From the NCBI GenBank assembly GCA_900318065.1, contig ONIY01000030.1, forward strand, positions 1 through 39,942: a stretch of 39,942 nucleotides of DNA. The letters run 5' to 3'. The notes beneath the pieces are model-generated. The model ran no database searches and was not told the origin of the DNA. It worked only from the letters and a program-made list of their open reading frames with translations. Position 1 is the first letter of the stretch. Every line of letters begins with the position of its first letter. This stretch comes from an uncultured Prevotellaceae bacterium. Lineage in GTDB: Bacteria; Bacteroidota; Bacteroidia; Bacteroidales; Muribaculaceae. Of this stretch, positions 7,510-14,773 are shown one piece after another. The translations under genes were made by a program, and so were the position numbers.

Positions 7510-8676
7510 TTACATGCTTTCTTTAAGAATTTCAATAACCTCATCGTGGTCAAGCACTTTGTAGCCACCATTAAGGATGATAGTGGCTTGGGCAATGCCC
7601 TCGAGCATATCCTCGGTAACGCCCAGCGAAGTGATCTCGGTGGCAACGCCTATCTCCTTCATCCAGCCTTCGAGAGCATCGAGCGAGGCGAGAGCCAACT
7701 CCCGCTCGGTCTTACCATCGGCCGAAATGCCCCACACTGCCTGTGCCCAGCGTGCAAACTTAGCTACACCACCATCCAAAATGTGGCGATAATAGGCAAT
7801 GCTCACAGCACTCAGAGTCATGCCATGGGTGGCATCGGTGTAGGCACCAATTGCCTGGCCTATCATGTGAACCATCCAGTCGGTCGATTTGCCCATCTTG
7901 AGCAATGTGTTGAGCGCCCATGTTGCTGTCCACATGATGTTGCTGCGAGCCTCGTAGTCCTGTGGATTCTTCACTGCAATGCGGCTGCTGTGGATGAGCG
8001 AGCGCATGAGACCCTCGGCGATGTAGTCGGTAGTGTTGTCATCGTGGTCACTGAGGTACTGCTCAAGGATGTGGCACATGATATCGTAGATGCCGGCAAC
8101 CATCTGTCGCTGTGGAACAGTGAATGTGTACTTGGGGTTTAGAATCGAGAACTTGGGCATCACGTTGTCGCCAAACACCTTGCCTATCTTGAGTTTTTGC
8201 TCATGATTAGTGATCACACTGCCGCCATTCATCTCACTGCCTGTTCCCACCATAGTGAGAACCGAGCCCACGGGAATTATCTTGCACGATGGTTCCTCCT
8301 GACGAAGGTAATATTTCTCCCAGGGGTCCTCGTCGCACCAAGCCGACACGCTCACGCCCTTGCTGTAGTCGATGGTCGAGCCTCCACCCACGGCGAGAAT
8401 AAGGTCGACATCATTCTCGCGAGCGATCTTAGCGCCTTCACGCAACTTTTGCGCTGTGGGGTTTGGCATCACGCCAGGAAGTTCAATAACCTCTTTGCCT
8501 GTTGCTTTCAACGCGGTCATAACGTCGTCATAGATGCCGTTGCGCTTGATGCTGCCGCCACCGTAGGTGAGCAGCACACGGGGACCATAATTCTTCAATT
8601 CCTCACTAAGGTTCTTAATCACCTCTTCACCAAAGTAAAGCTTGGTGGGATTGCTGTAAATGAAGTTTCCTAACAT
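7510..8676 (-). CDS. Iron-containing alcohol dehydrogenase, YqhD/BDH-like
   Basis: 388 residues from the ATG at 8676 (MLGNFIYSNPTKLYFGEE, the usual family start); a longer frame reaching 8784 is rejected because the extra 36 residues do not resemble the family. The protein is a cytosolic NAD(P)H-dependent reductase of aldehydes. The nucleotide-binding motif is GGGSTIDYSKG (97-107). Metal ligands by family pattern are D198 and H202 (YDIMCHILEQY), H270 (WMVHMIGQAIGAY) and H284 (TDATHGM). Length and motifs match E. coli YqhD and clostridial butanol dehydrogenases. It is first in an operon with the flavodoxin lipoprotein. A TAATTTTG box lies 33 nt upstream of the ATG. Confidence 0.94.
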   Translation of the reverse strand: MLGNFIYSNPTKLYFGEEVIKNLSEELKNYGPRVLLTYGGGSIKRNGIYDDVMTALKATGKEVIELPGVMPNPTAQKLREGAKIARENDVDLILAVGGGSTIDYSKGVSVSAWCDEDPWEKYYLRQEEPSCKIIPVGSVLTMVGTGSEMNGGSVITNHEQKLKIGKVFGDNVMPKFSILNPKYTFTVPQRQMVAGIYDIMCHILEQYLSDHDDNTTDYIAEGLMRSLIHSSRIAVKNPQDYEARSNIMWTATWALNTLLKMGKSTDWMVHMIGQAIGAYTDATHGMTLSAVSIAYYRHILDGGVAKFARWAQAVWGISADGKTERELALASLDALEGWMKEIGVATEITSLGVTEDMLEGIAQATIILNGGYKVLDHDEVIEILKESM

Positions 8677-8708
8677 AAAGTCTTGTTTTAATGGTTTTCT
8701 CTTTTTTG

Positions 8709-8716
8709 CAAAATTA
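8709..8716 (-). promoter_or_regulatory. Putative -7 box (TAATTTTG) of the alcohol dehydrogenase operon
   Basis: It matches TAnnTTTG on the minus strand, 33 nt from the chosen ATG. It lies inside the longer frame reaching 8784, which supports the shorter start. The -33 element is weak (TTGG at 8732-8735, spacing short). Confidence 0.5.
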
Positions 8717-8878
8717 CAAATATTTTTCAAGCCAACTATTATCATTATTACTGAGATATTTGCCTTTTTTACTGAACATGCCATAATAGTTACCTAAAAG
8801 TTACCCCAAAGATTGCCCAAAGAAGGGCAATTATGAACTTTCAATTACTTGATTTTTTCAAAAAAACACTTCAATGTC

Positions 8879-8909
8879 TTGCACAGTTCATAAAAAAGAC
8901 TTATCTTTG
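8879..8909 (+). promoter_or_regulatory. tRNA-Cys promoter (TTG - 20 nt - TATCTTTG)
   Basis: TTG at 8879-8881 and TATCTTTG at 8902-8909 fit the Bacteroidetes housekeeping promoter. The mature tRNA begins 19 nt after the -7 box. Confidence 0.7.
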
Positions 8910-8928
8910 CAGTCGCAAAAAAGAAAAT

Positions 8929-9000
8929 GGTCGCTTGGATGAGTGGTTTAGTCACCGGTCTGCAAAACCGGGCACAGCGGTTCGAGTCCGCTAGCGACCT
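8929..9000 (+). tRNA. tRNA-Cys (anticodon GCA)
   Basis: A cloverleaf of 72 nt. The acceptor arms GGTCGCT (8929-8935) and AGCGACC (8993-8999) pair perfectly, with T as discriminator at 9000. The anticodon stem CCGGT/ACCGG encloses loop CTGCAAA, giving anticodon GCA. The T arm AGCGG-TTCGAGT-CCGCT is canonical. CCA is not encoded. A promoter precedes it and a terminator follows after 4 nt. Confidence 0.97.
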
Positions 9001-9004
9001 CTTG

Positions 9005-9042
9005 AAGAAAGCATCTCACAACTGGTGAGGTGCTTTCTTTTT
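9005..9042 (+). terminator. Terminator after tRNA-Cys
   Basis: 15-bp stem (9005-9019 and 9025-9039) with one T.G wobble, loop 5 nt, and a T tract at 9036-9042. Confidence 0.9.
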
Positions 9043-9145
9043 GTCATTGAGGAGGAAATAATTATTAGTGTTAGATAAAATGTTGCCATCAACTCATGTG
9101 TCGATGGCAACATTATCAGTTGTTGTGTATTATGAAGGAATGGGA

Positions 9146-9736
9146 TTACACAGTGAGGACGATATTGTTCTCTATTGCCAGGCGGCGCATGTTGAGGATG
9201 GCATAGCGCATGCGACCGAGTGCTGTGTTGATGCTCACGTGGGTGTGATCGGCAATTTCCTTGAAGCTCATGTTCTTGTAGTAACGCATGAGCAGCACCT
9301 CGCGCTGGTTGTCGGGCAGTGCCGTTACCAGGCGTCGAACATCGTTATGAATCTGGTCGATGATTATATCGTCTTCGATAGTTGCCTCGCTCAACTCCTT
9401 GCGGTTTAAGATGTCTACTTCGCAGGAGTCGCTCGACTGGACATTTTCCGACTTTTCCTGGCGGAAGAAGTCAATGATAAGGTTATGGGCAATGCGTGTA
9501 ATCCATGCTGGGAAATGACCATTCTCCACATATCGCCCTTGTTTTATTGTCATAATAGCCTTAACAAAGGTCTCTTGGAAAATATCATTTGCCAAGTCCA
9601 CGTCTTTTACTGAATGTAAGATGTAATTAAAGATGCGGTTTTTGTGGCGCTCTATCAGCGCATCAAAAGCCTCATTATCACCTTCGACATACTTAGCGAT
9701 TAATCTATCATCGCTTACGTCAGTTACTTTTGTCAT
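9146..9736 (-). CDS. ECF-type RNA polymerase sigma factor (sigma-70 family)
   Basis: 196 residues. Sigma region 2 spans about 25-95: ERHKNRIFNYILHSVKD, then DLANDIFQETFVKA for core binding, and FPAWITRIAHNLIIDFFRQE for -10 recognition and melting. Region 4 spans about 135-190, with the helix-turn-helix in LPDNQREVLLMRYYKNMSFK and EIADHTHVSINTALGRMRYA. There are no regions 1 or 3, as expected for ECF sigmas. No anti-sigma gene is adjacent, so its control is not obvious from context. It has its own promoter (9852-9882), separate from the envelope module just upstream. The regulon cannot be read from the sequence; a link to envelope stress is a guess from the neighbours. Confidence 0.93.
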   Translation of the reverse strand: MTKVTDVSDDRLIAKYVEGDNEAFDALIERHKNRIFNYILHSVKDVDLANDIFQETFVKAIMTIKQGRYVENGHFPAWITRIAHNLIIDFFRQEKSENVQSSDSCEVDILNRKELSEATIEDDIIIDQIHNDVRRLVTALPDNQREVLLMRYYKNMSFKEIADHTHVSINTALGRMRYAILNMRRLAIENNIVLTV

Positions 9737-9851
9737 TACTCTTATGTGTGTTGGTTAATAAAGTAATGGTCTTGTCAATAGGCGTTCCGTTTTATGTTAA
9801 TACTCAATTAATTCGTTGATTATTTTACCATTTTCTCTAATGGTTGCGTGG

Positions 9852-9882
9852 CAAAATTATATATTTTTTGATAAACAGCAAA
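9852..9882 (-). promoter_or_regulatory. Promoter of the ECF sigma gene (TTTG - 19 nt - TAATTTTG)
   Basis: On the minus strand TTTG (9882-9879) and TAATTTTG (9859-9852) are 19 nt apart, a close match to the Bacteroidetes consensus. It predicts transcription from about 9845 and a leader of about 110 nt before the start codon. Confidence 0.75.
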
Positions 9883-9951
9883 ATATTTCTTTAAAAAAAT
9901 GCAATTTTGTTGCCATTGTTGCGTTAACAACGCTCTGGTGAGGAAATTGTG

Positions 9952-10245
9952 TCAACGGCGCTTGCGACGGGTGTATAATCTCACAAGAAGCATGATTGCC
10001 TTATAGCCCAGGAAGGCATAGTCGGCCTTCTTGAGACCTGCAACAGTACTGGGAGTAAACAGTAGGCTGCGCACTCCATTTCTCGACACCTCGTCGCGCT
10101 TAGTCTCCAACTGGTGTATCAGTGTTGCTCTCTTCACTTCACGACGAACCAGCATCTTGGCACGGCGCATCCTGAGCTCGTCCATGGTCAAGCCATTCCA
10201 CTGTGCTGGCTGGGTGTTTAATGTATTATCACTAATAGAATCCAT
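9952..10245 (-). CDS. Small basic protein of the YtxH/holin module, unknown function
   Basis: 97 residues, start 6 nt after the stop of the holin-like gene, so it is co-transcribed. The middle is rich in Arg/Lys and probably helical (DELRMRRAKMLVRREVKRAT). A moderately hydrophobic segment near the C-terminus (ADYAFLGYKAIMLLVRLY) is followed by a basic tail TRRKRR. It may be a membrane-associated protein. I do not recognise a named family; its constant-looking partnership with holin-like and YtxH proteins suggests an envelope role. Confidence 0.75.
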   Translation of the reverse strand: MDSISDNTLNTQPAQWNGLTMDELRMRRAKMLVRREVKRATLIHQLETKRDEVSRNGVRSLLFTPSTVAGLKKADYAFLGYKAIMLLVRLYTRRKRR

Positions 10246-10251
10246 AGTCTT

Positions 10252-10596
10252 TTATTCTTCGGGTTTTAATAATAGTTTGGTGACAAAGCGGGTTACTGGG
10301 TTTATCACCAGTGCCTTGCGGAAACCATAAAGAATCAAGAACAGCACCACCAGCACTGCTATCGACCCTAGCACCCCAACCCACAGGCTGCCACTCACTT
10401 GCGTGAGCCAGCTCTCAAGCCCCCACAGCAGCATGAAGAGGATGAAAGCCGCAAACAAGATCATCACAAACACGATGCACATTTGCGACAGCAGAACCGA
10501 GAGTTTCTCGGCCAACGTGAGATTGCCGTACTGTATCTCAAGCTTTGCGGCGTCTTTAAGTTGGGTGATCAGTTCTTTGAAATTCTTGTCTTCCAT
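10252..10596 (-). CDS. Phage-holin-like membrane protein (holin superfamily III-like)
   Basis: 114 residues from the ATG at 10596 (MEDKNFKELITQLKDAAKLE); a longer frame to 10638 adds an atypical N-terminus and is not preferred. An amphipathic N-terminal helix is followed by two strong membrane segments (about 37-60 CIVFVMILFAAFILFMLLWG, and about 68-92 WVGVLGSIAVLVVLFLILYG). The C-terminus is FRKALVINPVTRFVTKLL. This layout matches the small holin-X-like proteins that accompany YtxH proteins on bacterial chromosomes. A phage lysis role is unlikely, as no phage genes are near. It is the third gene of a four-gene minus-strand module. Confidence 0.82.
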   Translation of the reverse strand: MEDKNFKELITQLKDAAKLEIQYGNLTLAEKLSVLLSQMCIVFVMILFAAFILFMLLWGLESWLTQVSGSLWVGVLGSIAVLVVLFLILYGFRKALVINPVTRFVTKLLLKPEE

Positions 10597-10699
10597 AGGA
10601 CAATTTATTACAACCATCAAGTCACACACCCTTCCCACAACCCGTGGCTGTGGGAAGAATGAGTGCCGCTTGATGACAATGAGTGGTTAGTTAACTGAA

Positions 10700-10906
10700 T
10701 TATTGCTCAATTTGAGCGCTAATCTGGTTCACGAGTTGCTCTACCTCGTCGTCGCTGAAGTCGATGCCTTTTTTCTTGAGCATCTCTTTGATGCGAGTGC
10801 GCAGGTCTTTTCCCGACTCGGGTGCATAGAGCAATGCCAGGCCACAGCCCAAGATGGCTCCACCCATGAAAGCATATAACAAGCTTAATGATTTCAAGTC
10901 TCTCAT
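10700..10906 (-). CDS. YtxH-domain protein (copy 2)
   Basis: 68 residues. A glycine-rich hydrophobic helix (LLYAFMGGAILGCGLALLYA) ends in the YtxH signature APESGKDLRTRIKEML, then an acidic C-terminal helix. YtxH proteins are small, single-pass, and often stress-induced in other bacteria. It shares its layout with the 66-residue paralogue directly upstream (10975-11175), suggesting tandem duplication. Confidence 0.88.
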   Translation of the reverse strand: MRDLKSLSLLYAFMGGAILGCGLALLYAPESGKDLRTRIKEMLKKKGIDFSDDEVEQLVNQISAQIEQ

Positions 10907-10974
10907 ATTCTTTGATGTTTTGTGTGTGTAAATACTAATTGACTGAGAAGTAATTACTTGCGTTGAGCGCGGTA

Positions 10975-11175
10975 TTACTCTTCTTTGATTTCCTTAGTGA
11001 TGTCGTCGATGAGTTCGTCCATCTCCTGGTCCTTGAGGTTGATGCCGTTCTTCTTGAGGATATCGGCAATCTTGCTGCGAGTGTCAGCACCCTTGGCGGG
11101 AGCAAAGAGCAAACCAACAGCGGCACCTGCAAGTGCACCGCTCAATACTGCTAAAATAATGTGAACTGGTTTCAT
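10975..11175 (-). CDS. YtxH-domain protein (copy 1)
   Basis: 66 residues. The membrane helix LAVLSGALAGAAVGLLFA leads into APAKGADTRSKIADILKKNG and an acidic tail with DELIDDITKEIKEE. It is the first gene of the module, with a TATATTTG box about 50 nt upstream. It and the next gene share the K(K)xGI(N/D)(L/F) and DE(M/V)(D/E)(E/Q)L positions, so they are clear paralogues. Confidence 0.88.
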   Translation of the reverse strand: MKPVHIILAVLSGALAGAAVGLLFAPAKGADTRSKIADILKKNGINLKDQEMDELIDDITKEIKEE

Positions 11176-11227
11176 TTCTATTAATATTTTAGGGGTTAAT
11201 AAAACGATTTCTTTTATTTCTCGATTA

Positions 11228-11235
11228 CAAATATA
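11228..11235 (-). promoter_or_regulatory. Putative -7 box (TATATTTG) of the YtxH/holin module
   Basis: It matches TAnnTTTG on the minus strand, 53 nt upstream of the first YtxH start. The -33 position has only a partial match (CTTT). Confidence 0.55.
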
Positions 11236-11322
11236 GCACTTTTAATTATAAAGTGTATCGTTTTTAGGTTTTTTTTACAAAAAATATCATTCACAGTTCT
11301 TCTGCTCATCTTTCACAAAGAG

Positions 11323-11390
11323 GAGGGTGTTGCGTTTTAGACTAGCTAATGCAACACCCTCTTGATATAATAGGGAAGAAAAATCTTCCC
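11323..11390 (-). terminator. Two hairpins downstream of the 11422-12081 gene
   Basis: Reading the minus strand, a 7-bp hairpin (11390-11373, GGGAAGA/TCTTCCC) comes first. A perfect 11-bp inverted repeat follows (11361-11351 and 11333-11323, arms GAGGGTGTTGC/GCAACACCCTC, loop 17 nt). No long T-run follows either stem, so termination is plausible but not certain. The GAGGGTGTTGC arm recurs at 13431-13441. Confidence 0.5.
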
Positions 11391-11421
11391 ATTGTCGTGC
11401 TGTGAGTGAATAGTCAATCTA

Positions 11422-12081
11422 TCACTCGTCGAGTGGGAATCCCAGTGACTTTAAGCTAGCCTTGCGCAAGCGTGAGCGCTTAGTGGTCGATTTCTTGCTG
11501 TCGATGCGTGAAGTGATGACAGTGCGCCTGCGGGTGAGATAGTTATCGCTTGTCTCTACCGTCTTGCCGGTGTTGCGCTCATATTCAAACACGTCTTTGC
11601 CAATGAGCTTGAAGTCTCCGTTCTGATAGCGGAACACATGAGTTGTGGTGGGCTGGGTCCAGCTTCCTGCAGTAGCAAAGAATTCCAGCGAGATCTCCAG
11701 CGCGCCTTTCTTGTTGATGTCAAGCGACGGAGTGATGCTAAGGAACTCGTCTTCGCGTGCCGGTATCACGTCGTCATACTGCTTGAAGAGCTTGAAACTG
11801 CCATCTTTCTGCCCCCAGTAGATGGCGAGCACGGGTTGGTTGAAGTTGTAAACGAAGCCGTCGTCGCGAGTCTTCATCTTCTCTTTGTCGCAAGGAGTTG
11901 CGATGATAGCAAGGTCGGCAATGCCGTCGCCGTTAAGGTCGCCAGTCTTGAATGTTGACTCCCATCCAGTGGGAACAACGCTTGCAGCATCGTTACCACT
12001 AGCCTTAAGACCTTGAGCAAAAACATGCATTGGCATTAGTGCCAATGTTGCCACAACAATGCTGAATATTGTTTTCTTCAT
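11422..12081 (-). CDS. Secreted FG-GAP/VCBS-like protein, unknown function
   Basis: 219 residues with a signal peptide (MKKTIFSIVVATLALMPMHV, cleavage near FAQ-G). Residues 47-60 (GDLNGDGIADLAII) form a Ca-binding FG-GAP-like loop. A second repeat-like region surrounds SITPSLDINKKGALEISLEF. The last 45 residues are strongly basic (RRRTVITSRIDSKKSTTKRS, then RLRKASLKS). It is the last of two adjacent genes with the same layout (the other is 12124-12801, 42 nt upstream) and probably shares its transcript. Beta-propeller fragments of this kind often serve binding; no enzyme motif is seen. Confidence 0.75.
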   Translation of the reverse strand: MKKTIFSIVVATLALMPMHVFAQGLKASGNDAASVVPTGWESTFKTGDLNGDGIADLAIIATPCDKEKMKTRDDGFVYNFNQPVLAIYWGQKDGSFKLFKQYDDVIPAREDEFLSITPSLDINKKGALEISLEFFATAGSWTQPTTTHVFRYQNGDFKLIGKDVFEYERNTGKTVETSDNYLTRRRTVITSRIDSKKSTTKRSRLRKASLKSLGFPLDE

Positions 12082-12123
12082 AACAAAATAATGTCTTTAA
12101 TTGGTTGATATTGATGTTCTTAT

Positions 12124-12801
12124 TCACATCCCATACGATGCAAGGATAGTGCGCCATTGGGCTGGGAGTTGCGATTTCTTGTTGGTCTCAATTTTCTTGT
12201 TGGCAGCAACATTGTCGAAATTATCGCCTTCGACAACTGTGTAGCGACGCTTGACGCCATACTCACGGTAGGCCTTAGGGTCGGTAATCTCGATTAATGA
12301 CTCGGTGGCAACCAGGCGATTACCTTGCCAGGTATATCGAGTGTAATACTCCGAGCAATAGCTGCCTGAGCCCTGGCCCACGAGGAACTTCTTGCCTGGA
12401 TTTACCAGGAAGTTGCCGTTGAGAGGGTTACCTTCCATGGGCACAAACTCACCCTTGTTGTCATCCCATAGCAGGATTGTGCTGTAATTGCGAGAAGCAG
12501 CTGGACCAACCAGAATATCCATGTTGCCATCGAAATTGGCGTCAAGATAGTAGAGGTCGCCACTTGTTACTTCGAAACTAAAGGTTTGCGCCAGCTCCCT
12601 TCCACGATAAATGTTCACCTTGTAGTTGCCATCGTCCTGCTCCTCACTAGAGGCTTTAATGAAAGATAGCGAGGTGGGGCAATCAACAATGTTGTAAAAA
12701 CCACGTTTGTCGGTCTTGGGCTGCAACTTGCCTTGAGCAATGGCGTGTAGTGGCAATAAAGCCACTACGGCCATAATGATAAAAGAGAATGCTTTTTTCA
12801 T
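12124..12801 (-). CDS. Secreted FG-GAP/XAC2610-like protein, unknown function
   Basis: 225 residues. Signal peptide MKKAFSFIIMAVVALLPLHA with cleavage near IAQ-G. The central YYLDANFDGNMDILVGPAAS (85-104) is an FG-GAP-like Ca-binding loop of the kind seen in XAC2610-type proteins. Further beta-strands alternate to the C-terminus, ending KSQLPAQWRTILASYGM. Its gene starts 24 nt after the end of the ricin-type lectin gene, so the two are likely co-transcribed. It is related in layout to the 11422-12081 product, though overall identity is low by eye. Confidence 0.75.
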   Translation of the reverse strand: MKKAFSFIIMAVVALLPLHAIAQGKLQPKTDKRGFYNIVDCPTSLSFIKASSEEQDDGNYKVNIYRGRELAQTFSFEVTSGDLYYLDANFDGNMDILVGPAASRNYSTILLWDDNKGEFVPMEGNPLNGNFLVNPGKKFLVGQGSGSYCSEYYTRYTWQGNRLVATESLIEITDPKAYREYGVKRRYTVVEGDNFDNVAANKKIETNKKSQLPAQWRTILASYGM

Positions 12802-12825
12802 TTTTTCGGTTACAAATAATGTGTG

Positions 12826-13344
12826 TTATCTATTGATTTTCCACTTCTGATTTTTGCCACCTTTATTGCGCCAAAGTATTATATTCTGGCCATTGACAAT
12901 GCTACCCTTTTCCAAGTCTATCACATACTCGGGATTGAGTGCCGACTGAATATAGAAATATCCATTGCCGGCTGGTTCTAAGAACCATCTCTGTGCTTTT
13001 GTGCCATTAAAGTGGTAAAGCTGAATGTTAGAACCATTCTGAACTATGCCTTTTTTTACGTCAAGCACATAGTCGGTATTCATTGCCGAGCGAATGAAAT
13101 ATGTGCCGTCGCTGTTTGGCTGGAAATACCAATGCTGGGCTTGTGTCCCATTAGACCTATAAAGCTGGATATTGCGGCCATCCTGCACAATGGCTTTATG
13201 CAAGTCAAGGCAATAATGTGTGTCTAAAGCTACATGCACATAATAATAACCTTTGGCTAATTGAGCCGATGCTTTGTTTGTGCCGAGAATTGCCATCAGA
13301 CAAATCAAGCAGGCAAAAATAGTGCTTTTACTTTTCATAGTCAT
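12826..13344 (-). CDS. Secreted ricin-type beta-trefoil lectin
   Basis: 172 residues; a second ATG two codons in (13338) is an equally good start. After the signal peptide (to about ASAQ, residue 28) the whole protein is one beta-trefoil of three repeats. Each repeat holds Y(V/C)(L/I)D(L/V)xK and N(I)(Q/I)L(Y/W), and each ends in a QxW motif: Q70-W72, Q118-W120 and Q166-W168. This fold usually binds galactose-type or other sugars. There is no attached catalytic domain, so it is a stand-alone lectin. It may bind host or dietary glycans at the cell surface. Confidence 0.88.
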   Translation of the reverse strand: MTMKSKSTIFACLICLMAILGTNKASAQLAKGYYYVHVALDTHYCLDLHKAIVQDGRNIQLYRSNGTQAQHWYFQPNSDGTYFIRSAMNTDYVLDVKKGIVQNGSNIQLYHFNGTKAQRWFLEPAGNGYFYIQSALNPEYVIDLEKGSIVNGQNIILWRNKGGKNQKWKINR

Positions 13345-13400
13345 TGATTATATTTTAAATTATTATAGTTTTAAAATGCTTACTTACAGTGCCGAAGAGG

Positions 13401-13441
13401 CTGTTGCAAACGGTGGTCATTCCCTCATCTGAGGGTGTTGC
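13401..13441. repeat. Short hairpin and GTTGCAAA repeat in the gap before the lectin gene
   Basis: The 110-nt gap holds CTGTTGCAAA (13401-13410), a 6-bp hairpin CCCTCA-TC-TGAGGG (13422-13435), and GAGGGTGTTGC (13431-13441). The last is the same 11-mer as the hairpin arm at 11323. It may act as a weak terminator for the 13455 gene or be a dispersed repeat. Confidence 0.4.
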
Positions 13442-13454
13442 AAAAAACAGTTGA

Positions 13455-13973
13455 TTATCCCTTAGCGGTTGGATAGAAAGTCAATTTCTCACCGTTGTTG
13501 TCCCTAAGGATGAGTTTCTCCTTGCTTACCGAAATCACCTTCATGTTGTCCATGAAAGGAGGAACCAAGAGGAGCATTTGCTCTCTCATCTCGGGCTCAT
13601 GCTTTTGGAGTTCGGGCTCAATCATTGATTTAAACAGCGACTTAGCCTGTCGATCGGCTCCATTAATATCAATGTCATAGGAGAACTCAGCCTTTCTCTT
13701 GTTGAAACTTAAGGTGATGTCGCGTCCGTCTTGGTTATAAATACCAGGAACCGCCAGCGATGAGCGGATAATCATGCTCATTCCTGCCTGTAACTCCTGG
13801 AATTCTTCGGTAGTGAGGATGACATAGCATTCGCCATCATCTTCAAAGTTGAGCACCATCTCAAGTTCTTGGTCACCGGGAACCATAGTAGACCATGCGG
13901 TTTCTGTCAAGTATTGAGCCTGAACAGATATCATAGACACCATCATAAGTGCCAAAAATAATATTTTCTTCAT
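13455..13973 (-). CDS. Secreted protein of unknown function
   Basis: 172 residues with signal peptide MKKILFLALMMVSMISVQAQ. The mature part starts YLTETAWSTMVPGD. It alternates beta-strands (LNFEDDGECYVILTT, then RDITLSFNKRKAEFSYDIDI) with a helical acidic stretch (PELQKHEPEMREQMLLL), and ends with KLILRDNNGEKLTFYP. The short beta-rich form with a xxxGxxLTF ending resembles lipocalin-like secreted proteins of Bacteroidales, but I cannot assign a family. It is 29 nt downstream of the 14003-14665 gene. Confidence 0.7.
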   Translation of the reverse strand: MKKILFLALMMVSMISVQAQYLTETAWSTMVPGDQELEMVLNFEDDGECYVILTTEEFQELQAGMSMIIRSSLAVPGIYNQDGRDITLSFNKRKAEFSYDIDINGADRQAKSLFKSMIEPELQKHEPEMREQMLLLVPPFMDNMKVISVSKEKLILRDNNGEKLTFYPTAKG

Positions 13974-14002
13974 AGTGTAGTCAATAATTTAAAAAAAACG
14001 GA

Positions 14003-14665
14003 TTATTTAATGTTGAACGAAGAGCCGTTCCACTTTATTGTGCCAGTGCGTTGCATCGTTTTGGGCACTGCAGTGGGGTCGGCCATGCGGAAGGTGATGT
14101 CTTTGCCCACCTGTGGCAGTTTGTAGCAAGGCATGTACTTGTTGGCATCCTCATTGTCGGCACTCTTAACCTCGTTAGTCACTTTCTTGCTGGCTTTAGC
14201 CTTGTTGAGCATGTCAACTGGCTGTGGCTCACGGTCGAACGGAGCATCTATGAGTTTCATCACCTTGGTTTTCACGTTGTAGCGATAGAAGTTGAGGAAG
14301 CTCTCGTCAAATCCCATTCCGTTGCTCACCTGGTTCACAGCCACAAGTTTCTCGTTCTTGTTGTCGCAGTTCCAGAAGCACATCTCGAGAGTCTCAACCG
14401 AGCCGTCGGCAATCTTTGTCGAGTACTTCACATAGCCATTCTTGGTGTCGACAACACAGTTTTTTGAGTTGCCCTTGTTGAACGCGGCAAGCGCCTGATG
14501 CTCAAAACTTCCTTGGTCAAACTGCGAGCAATAAGCACGGGCAAAGTCCTTGATGGTGGCCTTAGCACCAGCAGGTTTCACAGAGCATGACTCAGGCTGA
14601 GCCATTGCGGCAACTGGCATCGCGCAAATGGCGATGACGAGTAATGATTTGAGTAAATGTTTCAT
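14003..14665 (-). CDS. Secreted protein of unknown function
   Basis: 220 residues. Signal peptide MKHLLKSLLVIAICAMPVAA, cleavage near MAQ-P. The mature region contains five cysteines (including C46, C70, C96 and C100), which might form disulfides. A central part (LEMCFWNCDNKNEKLVAVNQ) is followed by FLNFYRYNVKTKVMKLID and a charged linker. The C-terminus FRMADPTAVPKTMQRTGTIK ends in a beta-hairpin-like WNGSSFNIK. I do not recognise the family. It is probably co-transcribed with the next gene. Confidence 0.7.
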   Translation of the reverse strand: MKHLLKSLLVIAICAMPVAAMAQPESCSVKPAGAKATIKDFARAYCSQFDQGSFEHQALAAFNKGNSKNCVVDTKNGYVKYSTKIADGSVETLEMCFWNCDNKNEKLVAVNQVSNGMGFDESFLNFYRYNVKTKVMKLIDAPFDREPQPVDMLNKAKASKKVTNEVKSADNEDANKYMPCYKLPQVGKDITFRMADPTAVPKTMQRTGTIKWNGSSFNIK

Positions 14666-14773
14666 AATAGATTGATTTAAAATGTATTGATAAATTTAGA
14701 TTGTAATGCAAATTGGCACCCAAATGGGCAGCATGAGCAATGGTTGCTTTAGGCGAGTGTGGCTGAATCATTT

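Noticed and set aside
8677-8784. N-terminal extension of the alcohol dehydrogenase
   Set aside because: The extra 36 residues do not resemble the family and contain the predicted -7 box.
10252-10596. Prophage remnant based on the holin-like protein
   Set aside because: No lysin, capsid, tail or integrase gene is near; such proteins are ordinary chromosomal partners of YtxH proteins.
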